From Sycon ciliatum (taxonomy: Eukaryota > Porifera > Calcarea > Leucosolenida > Sycettidae): a DNA stretch of 64,000 bases. The notes below the pieces were generated by a model that saw only the letters and a list, made by a program, of their open reading frames with translations, did not search any database and was not told the DNA's origin. This document shows, one piece after another, positions 19,338 to 29,921 of the stretch; within the stretch, counting starts at the first letter, position 1; each line of letters starts with the position of its first letter. Location: positions 25,442,941-25,506,940 of the forward strand of contig NC_088654.1 in the NCBI RefSeq assembly GCF_964019385.1. The letters run 5' to 3'. The position numbers and the translations under genes were made by a program.

Positions 19338-20451
19338 ATATCCGTTCTGTGTAAACCAGTCAAGAGAAACATACGACGGCACAGAGTCCTCTCCACCCTG
19401 CACGGTCCCTTGCCAGGATCCGTAGGCGCTGCAAGTCACCAAGCGACACAAGCCTTCCATTATCCGCTTTCGCCAGGTTTCCCGACAGCTTCGTGACAAT
19501 TGTGACACGTGGGCGTCCTCGCCAGGTCTTCTCATCGTGCGTGAAATACGCCGCCATTGCCAATGATGCTGGGGTGTCCTCTGGCAAGCGGAGAATGTGA
19601 CCAAAGAGTTAGTAGTAGTAGTAGTCTTTTATTTTCCATCGGAAGCCTCAACAGTGATGAACACAACTCTTAAGAGGGCCGATAACAGAGTAGAGGGGTG
19701 TGGGGTGAGAAAAAATAATAATAATAAGAGATATTTAAACTAAACTAAACTGATACTTGGAACAATAAAGCAGCAGTAAGCAGTAAGCAGTAAACACAGG
19801 TATACAATACAAGAGTTGCCACCGCAGACGCTTGAGAATGTTGGTGATTTGCTCAGCTTTGCACCTGGCGTACAAAGAGACATTCGTCATCTTCTGACGC
19901 CAACTAATGCCAAGTAGTGATCGCAGTTGCTGACGGTGGGAGGAATCGAGACTCTGCTCCAAAGCCACCTTCAAGCCCCATGTTCCGCCGTCAGTGTAGG
20001 TCAGTACTGGTATGAAAAACGCCTGATAGAGCCTCTGGCGCATCTTCTCACTGATAAGCTCTCGTCAACACCACACAGCAAAGAGTGACCTGAAAGCAGC
20101 TGTTGTGAGCTGCTTCCTTCTGATCACGTCTTGTTCATCACCCAGAAGTGACCCAAGCTTACGTGTCTTTCTCCAGACTTCCGCTAGACGATCCCCTTCT
20201 CTGCGTAGTGTTTTTTGCTCAGTTTTCTCTTCGTTCACTTTGAGATGCCATTCTCTGAGGACCTCAGTTATGCTTGGGCTGATACTATCCAACCATGTCC
20301 GTGAGCTGCTCAGAAAATCCGTATCATCAGTATAGATAACTTCCCCAGGCAAGAGTTCATCAGCTGGCAGCCTGGGAGGTAACGTGGCCTTGAGATCACG
20401 TAGCGCTGATTCCCAGTAAATGACTCCATCTGCATCCCCTTTGTACAACAT
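19338..20451 (-). pseudogene. LINE RT C-terminal fragment, possibly R4/Dong-like
   Basis: The minus strand has the catalytic Y-T-D-D-T-D-F, a thumb region with L-R-E-W-H-L-K-V-N-E-E-K-T-E, a C-terminal L-R-W followed (after an inserted repeat) by L-P-E-D-T-P-A-S-L-A-M, and R-G-R-P-R-V-T. It is broken by a 200-base insertion (19611-19810) and a frameshift, and is cut off at about 20440 by the next LINE. The clade is a tentative call from motif style. Confidence 0.7.
19611..19810 (-). mobile_element. short retroposon insertion with 7-base target duplication
   Basis: A 200-base block interrupts the LINE frame. It is flanked by AAGAGTT at 19604-19610 and again at 19811-19817. On the minus strand it ends GGAAAATAAAAGACTACTAC, an A-rich end with a (TAC)n tail, which resembles the 3' end of the LINE at 23.1 kb. 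It is probably a 5'-truncated LINE tail or a SINE. Confidence 0.75.
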
Positions 20452-22762
20452 TCTTTCCCACTACAATCTCTGCAATTATGTTACATCTCCAACACGGGTC
20501 ACGGCAACATCATCCACGATGCTAGATTTGTTCCTTTCAACCTCCCGATTGGATGGTACCTGTGAAGCAATACACTTAGACATAAGTGATCACTTTGTTG
20601 TGCTGGCCCGGCTGAACATTCACACACACCAGCACGTGTCATCGTCAGTGAAAACCACCAGACGTCTCCATCGAGTAAACTGGGACAGTTTCAGTATCGA
20701 CCTCCAGAGGAAACAGCAGCAAGACTTTGATGCCCACAGCAATATCCATGATATGGTTCATTCTTTCACTTCTTCTATCATGTCCACACTAGACCAGTAT
20801 GCACCATTGGTACCCCAGCGTAAACGCGCACGCCGCCCGTGCCCCTGGCTGACTGATGAGCTTGTGGGTGCAGTTCGTAAACGTAATCATTTACACCGGC
20901 TCCTCATGAGAGATCAAGCGAATGTACAATTGCGTGATCAGCATAGAGAAGCTCGGGCCATGGCCCGTCGACTCGACAGGAAGCTGCGCAACCAGTTCTT
21001 CACTGAACAATGCCGAACGAGTGACCAGCGCAAACTGTGGAGAGTGTTGAATGTTGTAACTGGTCGTCAAAAGAAAGCCCAGGTCCCACAGGCATCCCTA
21101 CAGGATCTCAGTGAAACATGTGGTAGTGTCGTACATGACCCAGCGCGTCCCGCCACTCTTCAAGCTCCCTTGGGACCAACCCAACAATGTGGTTTCTCTG
21201 CTTTCCAGCCAGTCGCAGTTTCTGCCGTCGAGTCCTGCTTGAGTTCTGTGGACCCAAGTAAGGCGACTGGCAGTGATGGTGTGCCTGGCCTACTTCTACA
21301 CAAGTTCTCCTCAATATTGGCACCCAATCTCACCAAAATTATCAACTATTCGCTCAGAACAGGCCAACTTCCTTCCACCTTCAAATCCTCACATGTCACC
21401 CCTCTGTTTAAGGGTGGCGACCCAACCTCACCTACAAACTACCGCCCAGTTTCCCTGCTACCCATCATCTCCCGTATTCTGGAGGCATTTGTAAAGAAAC
21501 AGCTCACCACCTATCTCGAATCAGCCCACCTTCTACCCACCAGCCAATTTGCCTATCGTAAACAACACTCCACAGAGGATGCACTTGCCCTCGCAGTCAA
21601 CAGATGGTCTCTAGCCAAATCTCGACGAGAGTACACCGGAGTTGTGTTCGTAGATATGTCGAAAGCGTTTGATCGCGTTCAGCACGAGCGTCTTCTGACT
21701 GAACTCTTCTCTTTTGGCATATCTGGTACTCCACTCACTTGGTTTGCTGATTACCTCTCAGGCCGCTTCCAGCAGATCAGAGTTCAAGGACATCTCTCTC
21801 CTGCCGTTTCTTGTTCTCGTGGTGTCCCACAGGGCAGCGTTCTTGGTCCCCTGCTATTTGTCTTGTACACTAGCACATTGAGCACGATCCTGCCACCGGC
21901 GGTAAACCACCAAGAATTTGCGGATGACATTACTCTCGACTGCTCAGACACCGACCCCACTGAAGTATGCCGAACCCTCAGCCACGCAATCACAAGCCTC
22001 GCCACGTGGCTAGAAGATATTGGTTTGCTGCTGAATGCAGCAAAAACTCAGCTTCTCTTCATAAAGCCCCGTGGCGCAGATGACACACAGCCTGAGGTGT
22101 TCTGCCATGCTGACAAACTCGCTATCACACCTTCGGCTAAGTATCTCGGGGTAATACTCGATGAGGAGCTGTCCTGGAAGCCCCACATTGCACACCTGAG
22201 CCGCAAGACTGCTAGGACCATTGGCCAGCTCTGGAGGCATGGCCAAGGACTCAGTTTGCGCGCCAGACGCACTTGGTTCCTCAGCATGGTCCTCTCTCAG
22301 CTATGCTATGGTTCTAATAGTTTTGTTCCTGGGCTTTCTGCCCAGTTGCTTGGACGTCTGGAGAAGAGTTTCAAAGCCGGCATTCGCGCAACCTTGCAAC
22401 AGCGCTTTCTCACCCCCACCGCACCGCTTCTGGCACTTCTTAGTATAGTCAGCCTGGCACACACATACACTCAGAAAGTTCTAATCTTTGTACACCGCTG
22501 TATCAATGGATACTGTAGCCCACTCCTACAGCAACTCTTTACAACGACTGCTCCAAACACCGTGCTAAACGATCAGCGCATCACTAGGGGCCAAGTTTCC
22601 AACTTGCTCCAAGTCCCTTTCCTTCGCGGGCCTGCTGGTCGCTCGAGTATGATGTTTCACGGCAGTATTGCATGGAACGCCCTCTCGGCTGATGTAAGAT
22701 CGATAACTGCTGCCGATCAATTCAAGAGAGCCCTATCTGATATTGACGTACTTAACTTGTAA
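20438..22762 (+). CDS. LINE endonuclease (C-terminal end) and reverse transcriptase
   Basis: About 775 residues are free of stops. The endonuclease remnant ends with M-L-D-L-F-L and S-D-H-F-V-V. The RT motifs are S-D-G-V-P-G-L-L-L-H-K, N-Y-R-P-V-S-L-L-P-I-I-S-R-I-L-E, V-F-V-D-M-S-K-A-F-D, G-V-P-Q-G-S-V-L-G-P-L-L-F and the catalytic F-A-D-D-I. The C-terminus has W-N-A-L-S-A-D-V-R-S-I-T, the standard end of Jockey/CR1/L2 proteins. The frame is intact, so the copy is fairly young, but it lacks ORF1 and most of the endonuclease. Confidence 0.9.
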   Translation, partial: PLYNILSHYNLCNYVTSPTRVTATSSTMLDLFLSTSRLDGTCEAIHLDISDHFVVLARLNIHTHQHVSSSVKTTRRLHRVNWDSFSIDLQRKQQQDFDAHSNIHDMVHSFTSSIMSTLDQYAPLVPQRKRARRPCPWLTDELVGAVRKRNHLHRLLMRDQANVQLRDQHREARAMARRLDRKLRNQFFTEQCRTSDQRKLWRVLNVVTGRQKKAQVPQASLQDLSETCGSVVHDPARPATLQAPLGPTQQCGFSAFQPVAVSAVESCLSSVDPSKATGSDGVPGLLLHKFSSILAPNLTKIINYSLRTGQLPSTFKSSHVTPLFKGGDPTSPTNYRPVSLLPIISRILEAFVKKQLTTYLESAHLLPTSQFAYRKQHSTEDALALAVNRWSLAKSRREYTGVVFVDMSKAFDRVQHERLLTELFSFGISGTPLTWFADYLSGRFQQIRVQGHLSPAVSCSRGVPQGSVLGPLLFVLYTSTLSTILPPAVNHQEFADDITLDCSDTDPTEVCRTLSHAITSLATWLEDIGLLLNAAKTQLLFIKPRGADDTQPEVFCHADKLAITPSAKYLGVILDEELSWKPHIAHLSRKTARTIGQLWRHGQGLSLRARRTWFLSMVLSQLCYGSNSFVPGLSAQLLGRLEKSFKAGIRATLQQRFLTPTAPLLALLSIVSLAHTYTQKVLIFVHRCINGYCSPLLQQLFTTTAPNTVLNDQRITRGQVSNLLQVPFLRGPAGRSSMMFHGSIAWNALSADVRSITAADQFKRALSDIDVLNL

Positions 22763-23129
22763 ACTCTATGCCAACAGTCCAACACCCCTCGCCGTACTTC
22801 ATGTTCCCTGGACTGCTAAAAAGTGTCCCCATCCAACTAAGTCTGCCAATGTTCACACATATATTCTCATGAAATGCTTCCACTACATTTTATTTGTTAT
22901 CACATTATAAAAAAATTCACACAAATTGAGTGTCAGCATACACACAATGTCATAACAAACATTTCTATAATAATAATCGTACCGCTTGCATGTCTTTATC
23001 TCTATACATTTCCTCATATAATTTTCTTCATCTTTCTGTGAGAACCGGACCTATAGGCCGGTAAGAAGGCAATCATGCCTGTGCAATTGGTGAAGTAAAA
23101 TAAAAGTCAACAACAACAACAACAACAAA
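20438..23129 (+). mobile_element. CR1/L2-like LINE, 5' truncated
   Basis: It begins inside the endonuclease domain and runs through the RT to a stop at 22762. A 3' untranslated region of about 350 bases follows, ending ATAAAAGT and (CAA)n. Such simple-repeat tails instead of poly(A) are usual for CR1/L2 elements. Confidence 0.85.
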
Positions 23130-24059
23130 AAGAACTAGAGATAGGCAGTCGCCCTGTGGGGTGCCGATCGTGGTCTCAAGCTCCAGCTATAGCTAAACCA
23201 GCTATAGCCCTATGTATTTCTATCAAGATGGTAGAACTTTTCTTAGTGGGAAAGGCCCTGGTACAACCTTCATAGTATGTGGGACTGAGTTTTTGCCGTT
23301 ATTAAACCGATATCACGTACAGGTGGAATTACCCCTTGCCTGCCATACTGCTACTTCTTGTACTGATGTTGTGCCTGGAGGTAGGATCTGTATTCAAGTT
23401 TCATATAATCTGTGGGGAGCTTTACCAGAGAATACTGAACACTAGACTTGGGTGGAGACAAACCACGACATGTTACTGTTATAAGGGTAGAGTTCGACTG
23501 TATTTTGATCGTGGTTCGAATGCCACGGTGTATACGAGACGCGAACGGTAGCAGCCGAAAAAACTAAGAAACATTTCTGGACACTCCTGGACGACTATTG
23601 CATATTTTTCTTCTCCACCACTGCTTGTTCATGTTTGCATTGCTCCACAAACACTTTGAAGACAACATTATTCATTATCATATTGCATCTTCCTTTCATA
23701 AAAACCGCTTGCTTGAGCTGAGCGCCAGTTAAGTGTACCTTTGTCAAGTATCGTGCAGTGTTATCGCATGATCTGATTGTAAAGTAACTGGTGATGTCAG
23801 TGTATATTATAGCATAACTTGCAGCTCTTTGCTCCTCTTTTCTTCTTATGAAGACTGCATGAGTAATGTCGCTTTAAAAGGTCGTTTTATAGGGAACTTG
23901 CTGGTTCCACTCCACAAAATGCAGACACCGTTTGGGTACCAATTTAGGGTTGGCCATTATTGCACGCATATCGGGCCCTGCGAGTATATATCCCTGTTTT
24001 ACCATGTTGCTATGTACTGTTTATACTGCTATACTATAATTAATAATTATGTTCTGCAG
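23130..24059. other. intron sequence, no gene seen
   Basis: It includes a short AGCTATAGCT palindrome near 23188 and a T-arm-like GTGGTTCGAATGCCAC near 23512, with no other tRNA parts. The last bases (GTTCTGCAG) are the acceptor of the next exon. Confidence 0.5.
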
Positions 24060-24353
24060 CTCCAGATGATCCCCCGGGAGCACTGCCCGTCGGATCAAAA
24101 ACACCAACATCTATCTATTTTACCTGGATGCCAGTTAATAATCTGCGTCTGAACGGGAAATTACTCAGTTACAGTGTGAAATATACAGAATCTGAAGAAA
24201 TGGTCGTAACCATTTTGAATGTGACTCACTTGGAGGAAGCTAACATAACTGGCTTGTACCCGGGGTATACGTACAGCATCGAGGTAGCAGCAATCTCAAC
24301 TGGTGGTATTGGCCCATACACACATCCGGTGAACGCCACCACCTCACAAGAAT
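24060..24353 (+). CDS. host exon F2: canonical FN3 domain
   Basis: The acceptor is GTTCTGCAG and the donor GTAAGTC, a near-consensus site; the exon is 294 bases, phase 1-1. Motifs are A-P-D-D-P-P, S-I-Y-F-T-W, L-N-G-K-L-L-S-Y-S-V-K-Y and L-Y-P-G-Y-T-Y-S-I-E-V-A-A-I-S-T-G-G. It ends with T in the split codon rather than G, so the junction with A3 encodes Tyr instead of Ala or Val. Confidence 0.9.
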
Positions 24354-25194
24354 GTAAGTCCTGACTGTGAAGTCAGCACTGACCAACAAGAAATGATAGG
24401 TCACGGGTATAGCCAGAAATCAACACCACAGTATAAAAAAACTAGTTTACTGGCACTCCTGCACACCTTCAAGTACACACGTGCACACATATGCACACCT
24501 ATACACACGAGTCATTTGCACACATGCATGCACAAACGCACACACAGACACACATGCACGGACACACACATACTGTGTTATCTCCATTATAAGCCCGCGC
24601 CTATATTTTTTCAACCAGTCCGGATTAGAGACTGGGCTTCTACTAGAGACTGGGCTTATAGTGTTTCTACCACCTGGTACATGTACATATAAATTACCTA
24701 TTATTTTTCATTGCATCAGTAGCACAAAGTTTCCTAGCAGGTACCGAGACTGCAGTTTTGTGCTTCCAGGTACACTCAGTCTGAACATTAGATTTCAGGG
24801 ATCACAGACCTTTACCACAGCATGTGTTTATGTGATACTGTGTGATGTCAAACATGCATGGACATGATCCATACAGTTCTCCTTTATAAGCCCTGCGCTT
24901 GTACATCTTCGAAGCCCTCTTGGAGTGCGCTTATAATAGAGACTGGGCTTCTACAAGAGACTGAGTTAATAGAGATAATACGGTCCACGCATACAGTACA
25001 TACACACATAATATACACACATACATACATAATACACACATAATATACACACGCCTCTTGTATGGATACATACAGTACATTCACACATACACACATACAC
25101 ACATACACATATACACACATACGCACATACACACATAATATACACACACACACGCCTCTTGTATGGATACATACAGTACATGTACGCATACGAG
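24354..25194. repeat. CA-rich intron with short direct repeats
   Basis: There are several decayed (CA)n and (ACAT)n tracts. A 33-base word starting CACACGCCTCTTGTATGG occurs at about 25048 and again at about 25148. The words AGAGACTGGGCTT and TATAAGCCC recur at 24625-24660 and 24885-24965, perhaps remains of a MITE. Confidence 0.6.
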
Positions 25195-25380
25195 TACAGT
25201 CTACTCGCGATAAGTCATGAAATTTTAAGTCACGCTCTCGAGACAAATCACGCACTTTTGCAATTTGGACGGCATATATGTTTTATATACGTATACCATT
25301 GTGCAAGTCGCGCACTCGCGATAAGTCACGCATTTCTTGTCTTCAAGATAGGGTGCGCGGCTTAATGCGAGTAGACTGTA
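25195..25380. mobile_element. small MITE with TACAGTCTACTCGC ends
   Basis: The terminal inverted repeat TACAGTCTACTCGC is found at both ends, with the word GCGATAAGTCACGC repeated inside. Length 186; TA at the borders suggests the Tc1/mariner or pogo group. Confidence 0.75.
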
Positions 25381-25447
25381 CCTGCACATACATGTACCTA
25401 CGTATACACACATAAGTATACACATATACGTATACACACATGCATAG

Positions 25448-25908
25448 TTAGGGGTGAAACGAGTATCTATTTTGACCAACCGATCACTCGTTCATAATAT
25501 TCGATCGAGTATCCGATTAGTATTTTATCAAAATTCAAAAGCGCTAGATTTGCAAGTTCTCGACCAATTCGGAAGAAATTATCTGTGAACATAGAACAAA
25601 AGTCGCCAACGTCTTGTACAGAGTGTAAAGTAACGATTTTCATCAGTACTTTCATATCTCAGAACGTTACTTGCCGTGGTGATCGCATCGTCCAAGTCTT
25701 AAAATACTGACTCAAAGCCATGCATAACGCATGCATACCAGTGGACCAGCGGTACAACAAAAGTTTTTTAAAAAACAATGCCAATCCTAAAAATAAAAAA
25801 AATAAAAAAAATAAATAAAAAACGATCGAGTGCAAAATTTCGAATACTCGCTCGTTTGAAATTTTCGAACGAATACTCGAATATTCGAACTAATCGTTTC
25901 ACCCCTAA
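25448..25908. mobile_element. hAT-like MITE
   Basis: The ends read TTAGGGGTGAAACGA and TCGTTTCACCCCTAA. The flanks are TGCATAG on the left and TGCATAC on the right, a probable near-perfect target duplication. The interior is built from repeated TCGAATACTCG words. The TAGGGGTG start is common in hAT elements. Confidence 0.7.
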
Positions 25909-26058
25909 TGCATACATATAATTATACACACACACACATGCATACATATAATTACACACACATGCATACAAATCCGTTGATCCCCGAGCTGCAGAGAGTG
26001 CTCAATGTCAGAGACAGAGCTTAGTAAATAGCAGACTCAGCGGAGGACGTTCAGGTTG

Positions 26059-26102
26059 GTTGTAACTCTGAGTTTCATGCCGTTAGGCAACCATCAGACA
26101 AC
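26059..26102 (-). ncRNA. mutated hammerhead copy in the left arm
   Basis: It is the same sequence as the right-arm hammerhead, but the core reads CTGATGG, so the invariant A9 is G. Stems I, II and III are otherwise kept. Loss of this base is expected to reduce or abolish cleavage. Confidence 0.55.
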
Positions 26103-26404
26103 TGATACTCGGGTCTACCCAACAGTATTCTTATAAACACATAGGGCCACAAGCATAAACAAATTTAGCGCTAAATCTGGTGTGAGGTATGGGGAGAAAA
26201 CTGTACACTGCCTCCCCATCGCTTCTTCCCGCGCTTTCATGCTCACACCTGCCTGTTGCCCGCCACCCTCCTGGCACTTCTACTGTCGTGCCTTGGCCCG
26301 CGCCAGCTTTCTCCCCATACCTCACACCAGATTTAGCGCTAAATTAGTTTATGCTTGTGGCCCTATGTGATTATAAGCATACTGTTGGGTAGACCCGAGT
26401 ATCA

Positions 26405-26448
26405 GTTGTCTGATGATTGCCTAACGGCATGAAACTCAGAGTTACAAC
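26405..26448 (+). ncRNA. hammerhead ribozyme, type I, in the right arm
   Basis: Stem I GTTGT pairs with ACAAC. CTGATGA is followed by stem II TGCC/GGCA around TAAC, flanked by an unusual T-T mismatch at the position that is normally G-C. GAAA follows, then stem III ACT/AGT around CAG, and the triplet GTT. All core bases are present. The non-standard closing pair of stem II lowers confidence in activity. Confidence 0.6.
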
Positions 26449-26806
26449 CAACCTGAACGTCCTCCGCTGAGTTTGCTATGTACACACATGCATACATATA
26501 ATTATACTTCTTCCGTATACAAAAACTTCGTGACTTTTTTTAAGGCTGTGCATAGTTCTGGAATTGTTCCGTTTGACTTGGAATAACACTCGTGGCATTG
26601 TCTAACCTGTTTACAAGCTATATACAAAAAAAAAGCAACTCAGACGAATGAGATTGAGTTTATTCAGAGTCTTCGTCGCTCCTGTCATTGTCACCTGACG
26701 ACACTGACACCGCATCGCCAAAAGTCGCTGCTTCCGCTCGCAATTCGTTCAGATTCTTTTCAGCTGCAATGATGATCCGACGCGGGACTTTGGCTAGCGT
26801 ACTCTT

Positions 26807-27038
26807 TGTAGTGGTTCTACAAACGCACCAAAGACATCTTGTAACTAGCTTCGTTACTACAAATCACAAGTGTGTGGGAATACAGAGAACGACAGAGAGA
26901 TCAAAGGAAAAGCCAGGCAGGCAAGTACAGCTAAAGTGCGTACGGTACAACTGGCATGTCGCACAGCGCGGCCGGATGAATGCATACATGTTACATAAAA
27001 GGATACAATGACAAACAGTGGGATGTGCATCCACTACA
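26807..27038 (-). repeat. LTR of the integrase-only element (3' LTR in element sense)
   Basis: Starts TGTAGTGG and ends CCACTACA, so its own termini form an 8-base inverted repeat. It matches 28505-28736. Confidence 0.95.
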
Positions 27039-27185
27039 TCTCCCCTCTGAGATTAAACAGGCTATAATAGAGAAGATGAGGAGTCCAAAGACTATTCGAT
27101 AATGTAGGTATTGTTTGTAGAGCAAGTTGCAGTGAAAGAGTGATGTGCAGAGACGACGGCAGATACGTCTCGGCACGTTGCTGAA

Positions 27186-28505
27186 TTAGCATGATTCAAT
27201 GAGGCGGTTGACAGGCTGAGGAGCTCTAGCAGAGCGACGGACTGGATCAGCTGCTGTGCCACCGTACTCAACCTCGACTGTCGGCTTCTCTGCTTCTAGC
27301 AGTGGCAGTCGGATCAAGTGACGACGATTGCGGCGAACAGTAGAGTGACCAGACTCAACGAGGTAAGAACGATTGGACACTTGCTCTACTATCTTGCCCT
27401 CCCGTTCGAGATCGGTGATGAATACACGGTCATGAAGCTGTAGAGTCGCGAGAGGCTTAGCTGCATGCCGTTGGTCGTAGTGCAACTTCTGCTGTTCCTG
27501 GGACTGAGTTTCCGATTCCAGAATACTAGGGAGATCTGGCCATTTCGGTTCCAGCTGTTCAGTCGTTGCAGGTAGACCGGTACGGAGCTGGCGGCCATAC
27601 AACAGCTGACATGGAGCATAGCCGTTGCTCAGCGGTGTCGTGCGGTAAGCCAAGAGTGCATCTTGCAGGCTTTCGGCCTTCCGCAGGAGATTCTTGGCGG
27701 TGCGAACTGCACGTTCCGCTTCGCCATTCGACTGAGGATACCGTGGACTGGAAGTGCGATGGGTGATGTCGTTTGCTGTGCAGAACTCAGTAAACGCTTC
27801 GCTGGCAAACTGAGGACCGTTGTCTGTAACCAAGGTGGACGGGAAACCATGCTCGGCACAGATGCGGTGCAGATGCTTGATGACAGCAATCGAGGTTGTG
27901 GCAGTCAGCGGTACGACATCGAGGTAACGCGAGAGATAGTCAACAATGACGAGGTAAGTCGTGCCGTTGAATTCCATCAGATCTGCACCAACCGTGTGCC
28001 ACGGCAGTGTTGGGCGTTGGACGGGTTGCAGTGGTTCGGTCGACTGGACGCGGTGTTTGGTGCACACTTCACACGTAGCAACCATCGTGTCGATTTGCCT
28101 TGACAAGCCTGGCCACCAAATGGAATGGCGGGCGCGAGACTTGCACTTCGTTGCACCTTGATGTCCCTCGTGGAGCTTCTCGAGCATCTCAGGCTGCAGA
28201 GAGGGTGGCATGACAATGCGGAAGCCATGGTACAGCACACCTTGCTCACAGGACAGTAACTGGCGTTCATGGAAGTATGGGCGCACAGTGTCGTCGACAT
28301 CACGTGGGTTGCACGGCCATCCGTGTTGGACGAAGTGGAGGACTTGCTTGAGCGTCTCATCTTGTGTGGTGGCGTCAGCAATGTCACGGGCTTTACCATC
28401 CGACACGATCTCGCCGATGTAAGATGCGAGGTTGACGCTGATCTCGTCTTGGAGACGGCTGGATTGTACGTGAGCAGGCGCATCGAATCCCACTTCTGAC
28501 ACCAT
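27186..28505 (-). CDS. Ty3/gypsy integrase, stand-alone frame
   Basis: The frame is 439 residues without a break. The ATG is created by the LTR/primer-site boundary (the last A of the LTR plus TGG). An H-H-C-C zinc site is seen (H-E-G-H-Q-G, W-W-P-G, C-E-V-C-T-K-H). The catalytic core has A-D-L-M-E-F, T-D-N-G-P-Q-F-A-S and S-N-G-E-A-E-R. The C-terminus has an R-R-N-R-R-H-L motif. Similarity to the integrase of gypsy element 2 is strong over the full length. The short N-terminus runs straight from the primer site into sequence that normally follows RNase H, so a deletion joined these points. Confidence 0.9.
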   Translation of the reverse strand: MVSEVGFDAPAHVQSSRLQDEISVNLASYIGEIVSDGKARDIADATTQDETLKQVLHFVQHGWPCNPRDVDDTVRPYFHERQLLSCEQGVLYHGFRIVMPPSLQPEMLEKLHEGHQGATKCKSRARHSIWWPGLSRQIDTMVATCEVCTKHRVQSTEPLQPVQRPTLPWHTVGADLMEFNGTTYLVIVDYLSRYLDVVPLTATTSIAVIKHLHRICAEHGFPSTLVTDNGPQFASEAFTEFCTANDITHRTSSPRYPQSNGEAERAVRTAKNLLRKAESLQDALLAYRTTPLSNGYAPCQLLYGRQLRTGLPATTEQLEPKWPDLPSILESETQSQEQQKLHYDQRHAAKPLATLQLHDRVFITDLEREGKIVEQVSNRSYLVESGHSTVRRNRRHLIRLPLLEAEKPTVEVEYGGTAADPVRRSARAPQPVNRLIESC

Positions 28506-28736
28506 GTAGTGGTTCTACAAACGCACCAAAGACATCTTGTAACTAGCTTCGTTACTACAAATCACAAGTGTGTGGGAATACAGAGAACGACAGAGAGATC
28601 AAAGGAAAAGCCAGGCAGGCAAGTACAGCTAAAGTGCGTACGGTACAACTGGCATGTCGCACAGCGCGGCCGGATGAATGCATACATGTTACATAAAAGG
28701 ATACAATGACAAACAGTGGGATGTGCATCCACTACA
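28505..28736 (-). repeat. LTR of the integrase-only element (5' LTR in element sense)
   Basis: Matches 26807-27038 at every base compared. It is followed on the + strand by the target duplication CTCTT. Confidence 0.95.
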
Positions 28737-29401
28737 CTCTTCATTTCCAGAGCTGTGTACGAATCGATGTCGACTATATTCAGTCGTTCCAACCCGCGAC
28801 CTCCATTATGCCGTGAAACGAGTCGCTCAAGCACATCCACACGCTTCGCATTTTCTCGGCAGGAGAATCCTCCCAGCATTCTACAACGGCTTCGACGAGG
28901 TCCCTGCGATTCCCCTAGGCCACAACGGAGACGTCCGACTGGAGTAGAGAGAGGCGAAGAAAGCCAGGTCGTCGACATTCCGATCCGGAGTCTGCGCTGG
29001 TTGCACAACGACTCAAATGTTTCATCTTTCCGTGCGAGCTGAACCGATTTATGTTGTCACGCTGCGTATGGGGCCGCGCACCGCAAGTACGAGCCTGGCC
29101 AGTTTCAGGGCAGCGAGTGCCGCGTGAGTCGTGACTCCGTGCTCCAGGCGCGAGCTCCACTTCGTCACAGTGTCAGTTTCGAGCAAGTTAGTGCTATTTT
29201 TTTGTCATTTGACTCGTGAGTTCCTGTCGGCAACGTCCTCGCACGCATGGCTTCCGTAGAGAATCTGTTCGAGATCAACCAAACCTACATCACATGAATG
29301 TGGGCTGTCTATGACAGCCTTTGGTGCGGTTCGTTGAGCAGGTTCTTGCTCAAAAACACCGTTGAAAAAAAGTCACGAAGTTTTTGTATACGGAGGAAGT
29401 A

Positions 29402-29424
29402 CACACACACGCACACACATGCAT

Positions 29425-29502
<78 letters not shown>
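29402..29502. repeat. (AC)n microsatellite
   Basis: An AC tract with a few interruptions at its left end. It touches the mariner border on the left and the 3' end of an RTE-like LINE fragment on the right. Confidence 0.95.
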
Positions 29503-29504
<2 letters not shown>

Positions 29505-29921
29505 TTGACCTTTGACGCCCCATCTCCAGTGGAGATGATAGGCTACTGAGTTGGGCAGTACTTGATGTGACGCTTCAAATCGCCACTTCTCCTAAACGCT
29601 CTGCCGCATGCGCAGTGAAAGTCCTTCGGTGCCGGGGGAGGAAGACGATGTTGATGGACCCACCTGCGCCATTCCGGGCGATCTTGCGCGAGCCGATACC
29701 ACTCGGACTCCGGAATATCCAGTGAGCGCAGATCACCGACAATCGTGTCTCGCCAACGCTTCTTTGGCCCATGCCGTGGTCTGGTTGCCTCGAGCTCCCC
29801 AAACAACACTTGTTGAGGAATCCGTGCCGCGTCCATACGGGCAACATGACCCAGCCAACGCAGACGGTACTCACGCAGGAGAGTGCCAATGTCTTCAGGA
29901 AGACGCGCTCTCTGGGCTAGA

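Larger units (their letters stand above)
26028..26479. mobile_element. large foldback element carrying hammerhead sequences
   Basis: The arms of about 180 bases are near-perfect reverse complements, from ATAGCAGACTCAGCGGAGG at the left to CCTCCGCTGAGTTTGCTAT at the right. The centre (about 26206-26300) is not palindromic. Each arm contains a hammerhead-like sequence reading inward-out on opposite strands. Confidence 0.85.
26807..28736 (-). mobile_element. integrase-only LTR element with identical LTRs
   Basis: Two 232-base LTRs, identical by eye, flank 1466 bases that encode only an integrase. The target duplication CTCTT is perfect (26802-26806 and 28737-28741). Read on the minus strand, a primer-binding site TGGTGTCAGAAGTGGG follows the 5' LTR at once, and a purine tract AGAGGGGAGA precedes the 3' LTR. 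The same primer site stands in gypsy element 2. Gag, protease, RT and RNase H are absent. Identical LTRs mean that the deleted form itself was inserted recently, probably with proteins supplied by a relative. Confidence 0.9.
26517..29399 (-). mobile_element. Tc1/mariner-like element with nested LTR element
   Basis: Inverted ends of 35 bases (CTTCTTCCGTATAC at left, CTTCCTCCGTATAC at right, with one mismatch) continue into AAAAACTTCGTGAC and a T run, and are bordered by TA. Without the nested LTR element the length is about 950. Minus-strand traces of a transposase include E-A-V-V-E-C-W-E-D-S-P-A-E-K near 28880, followed by a stop. The end of the reading, beyond the nested element, is N-L-N-E-L-R-A-E-A and an acidic tail with a stop near 26660. 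The coding part is decayed. Confidence 0.8.

Noticed and set aside
23505-23530. Possible tRNA from a T-arm-like GTGGTTCGAATGCCAC
   Set aside because: No D arm, anticodon arm or acceptor stem can be built around it.
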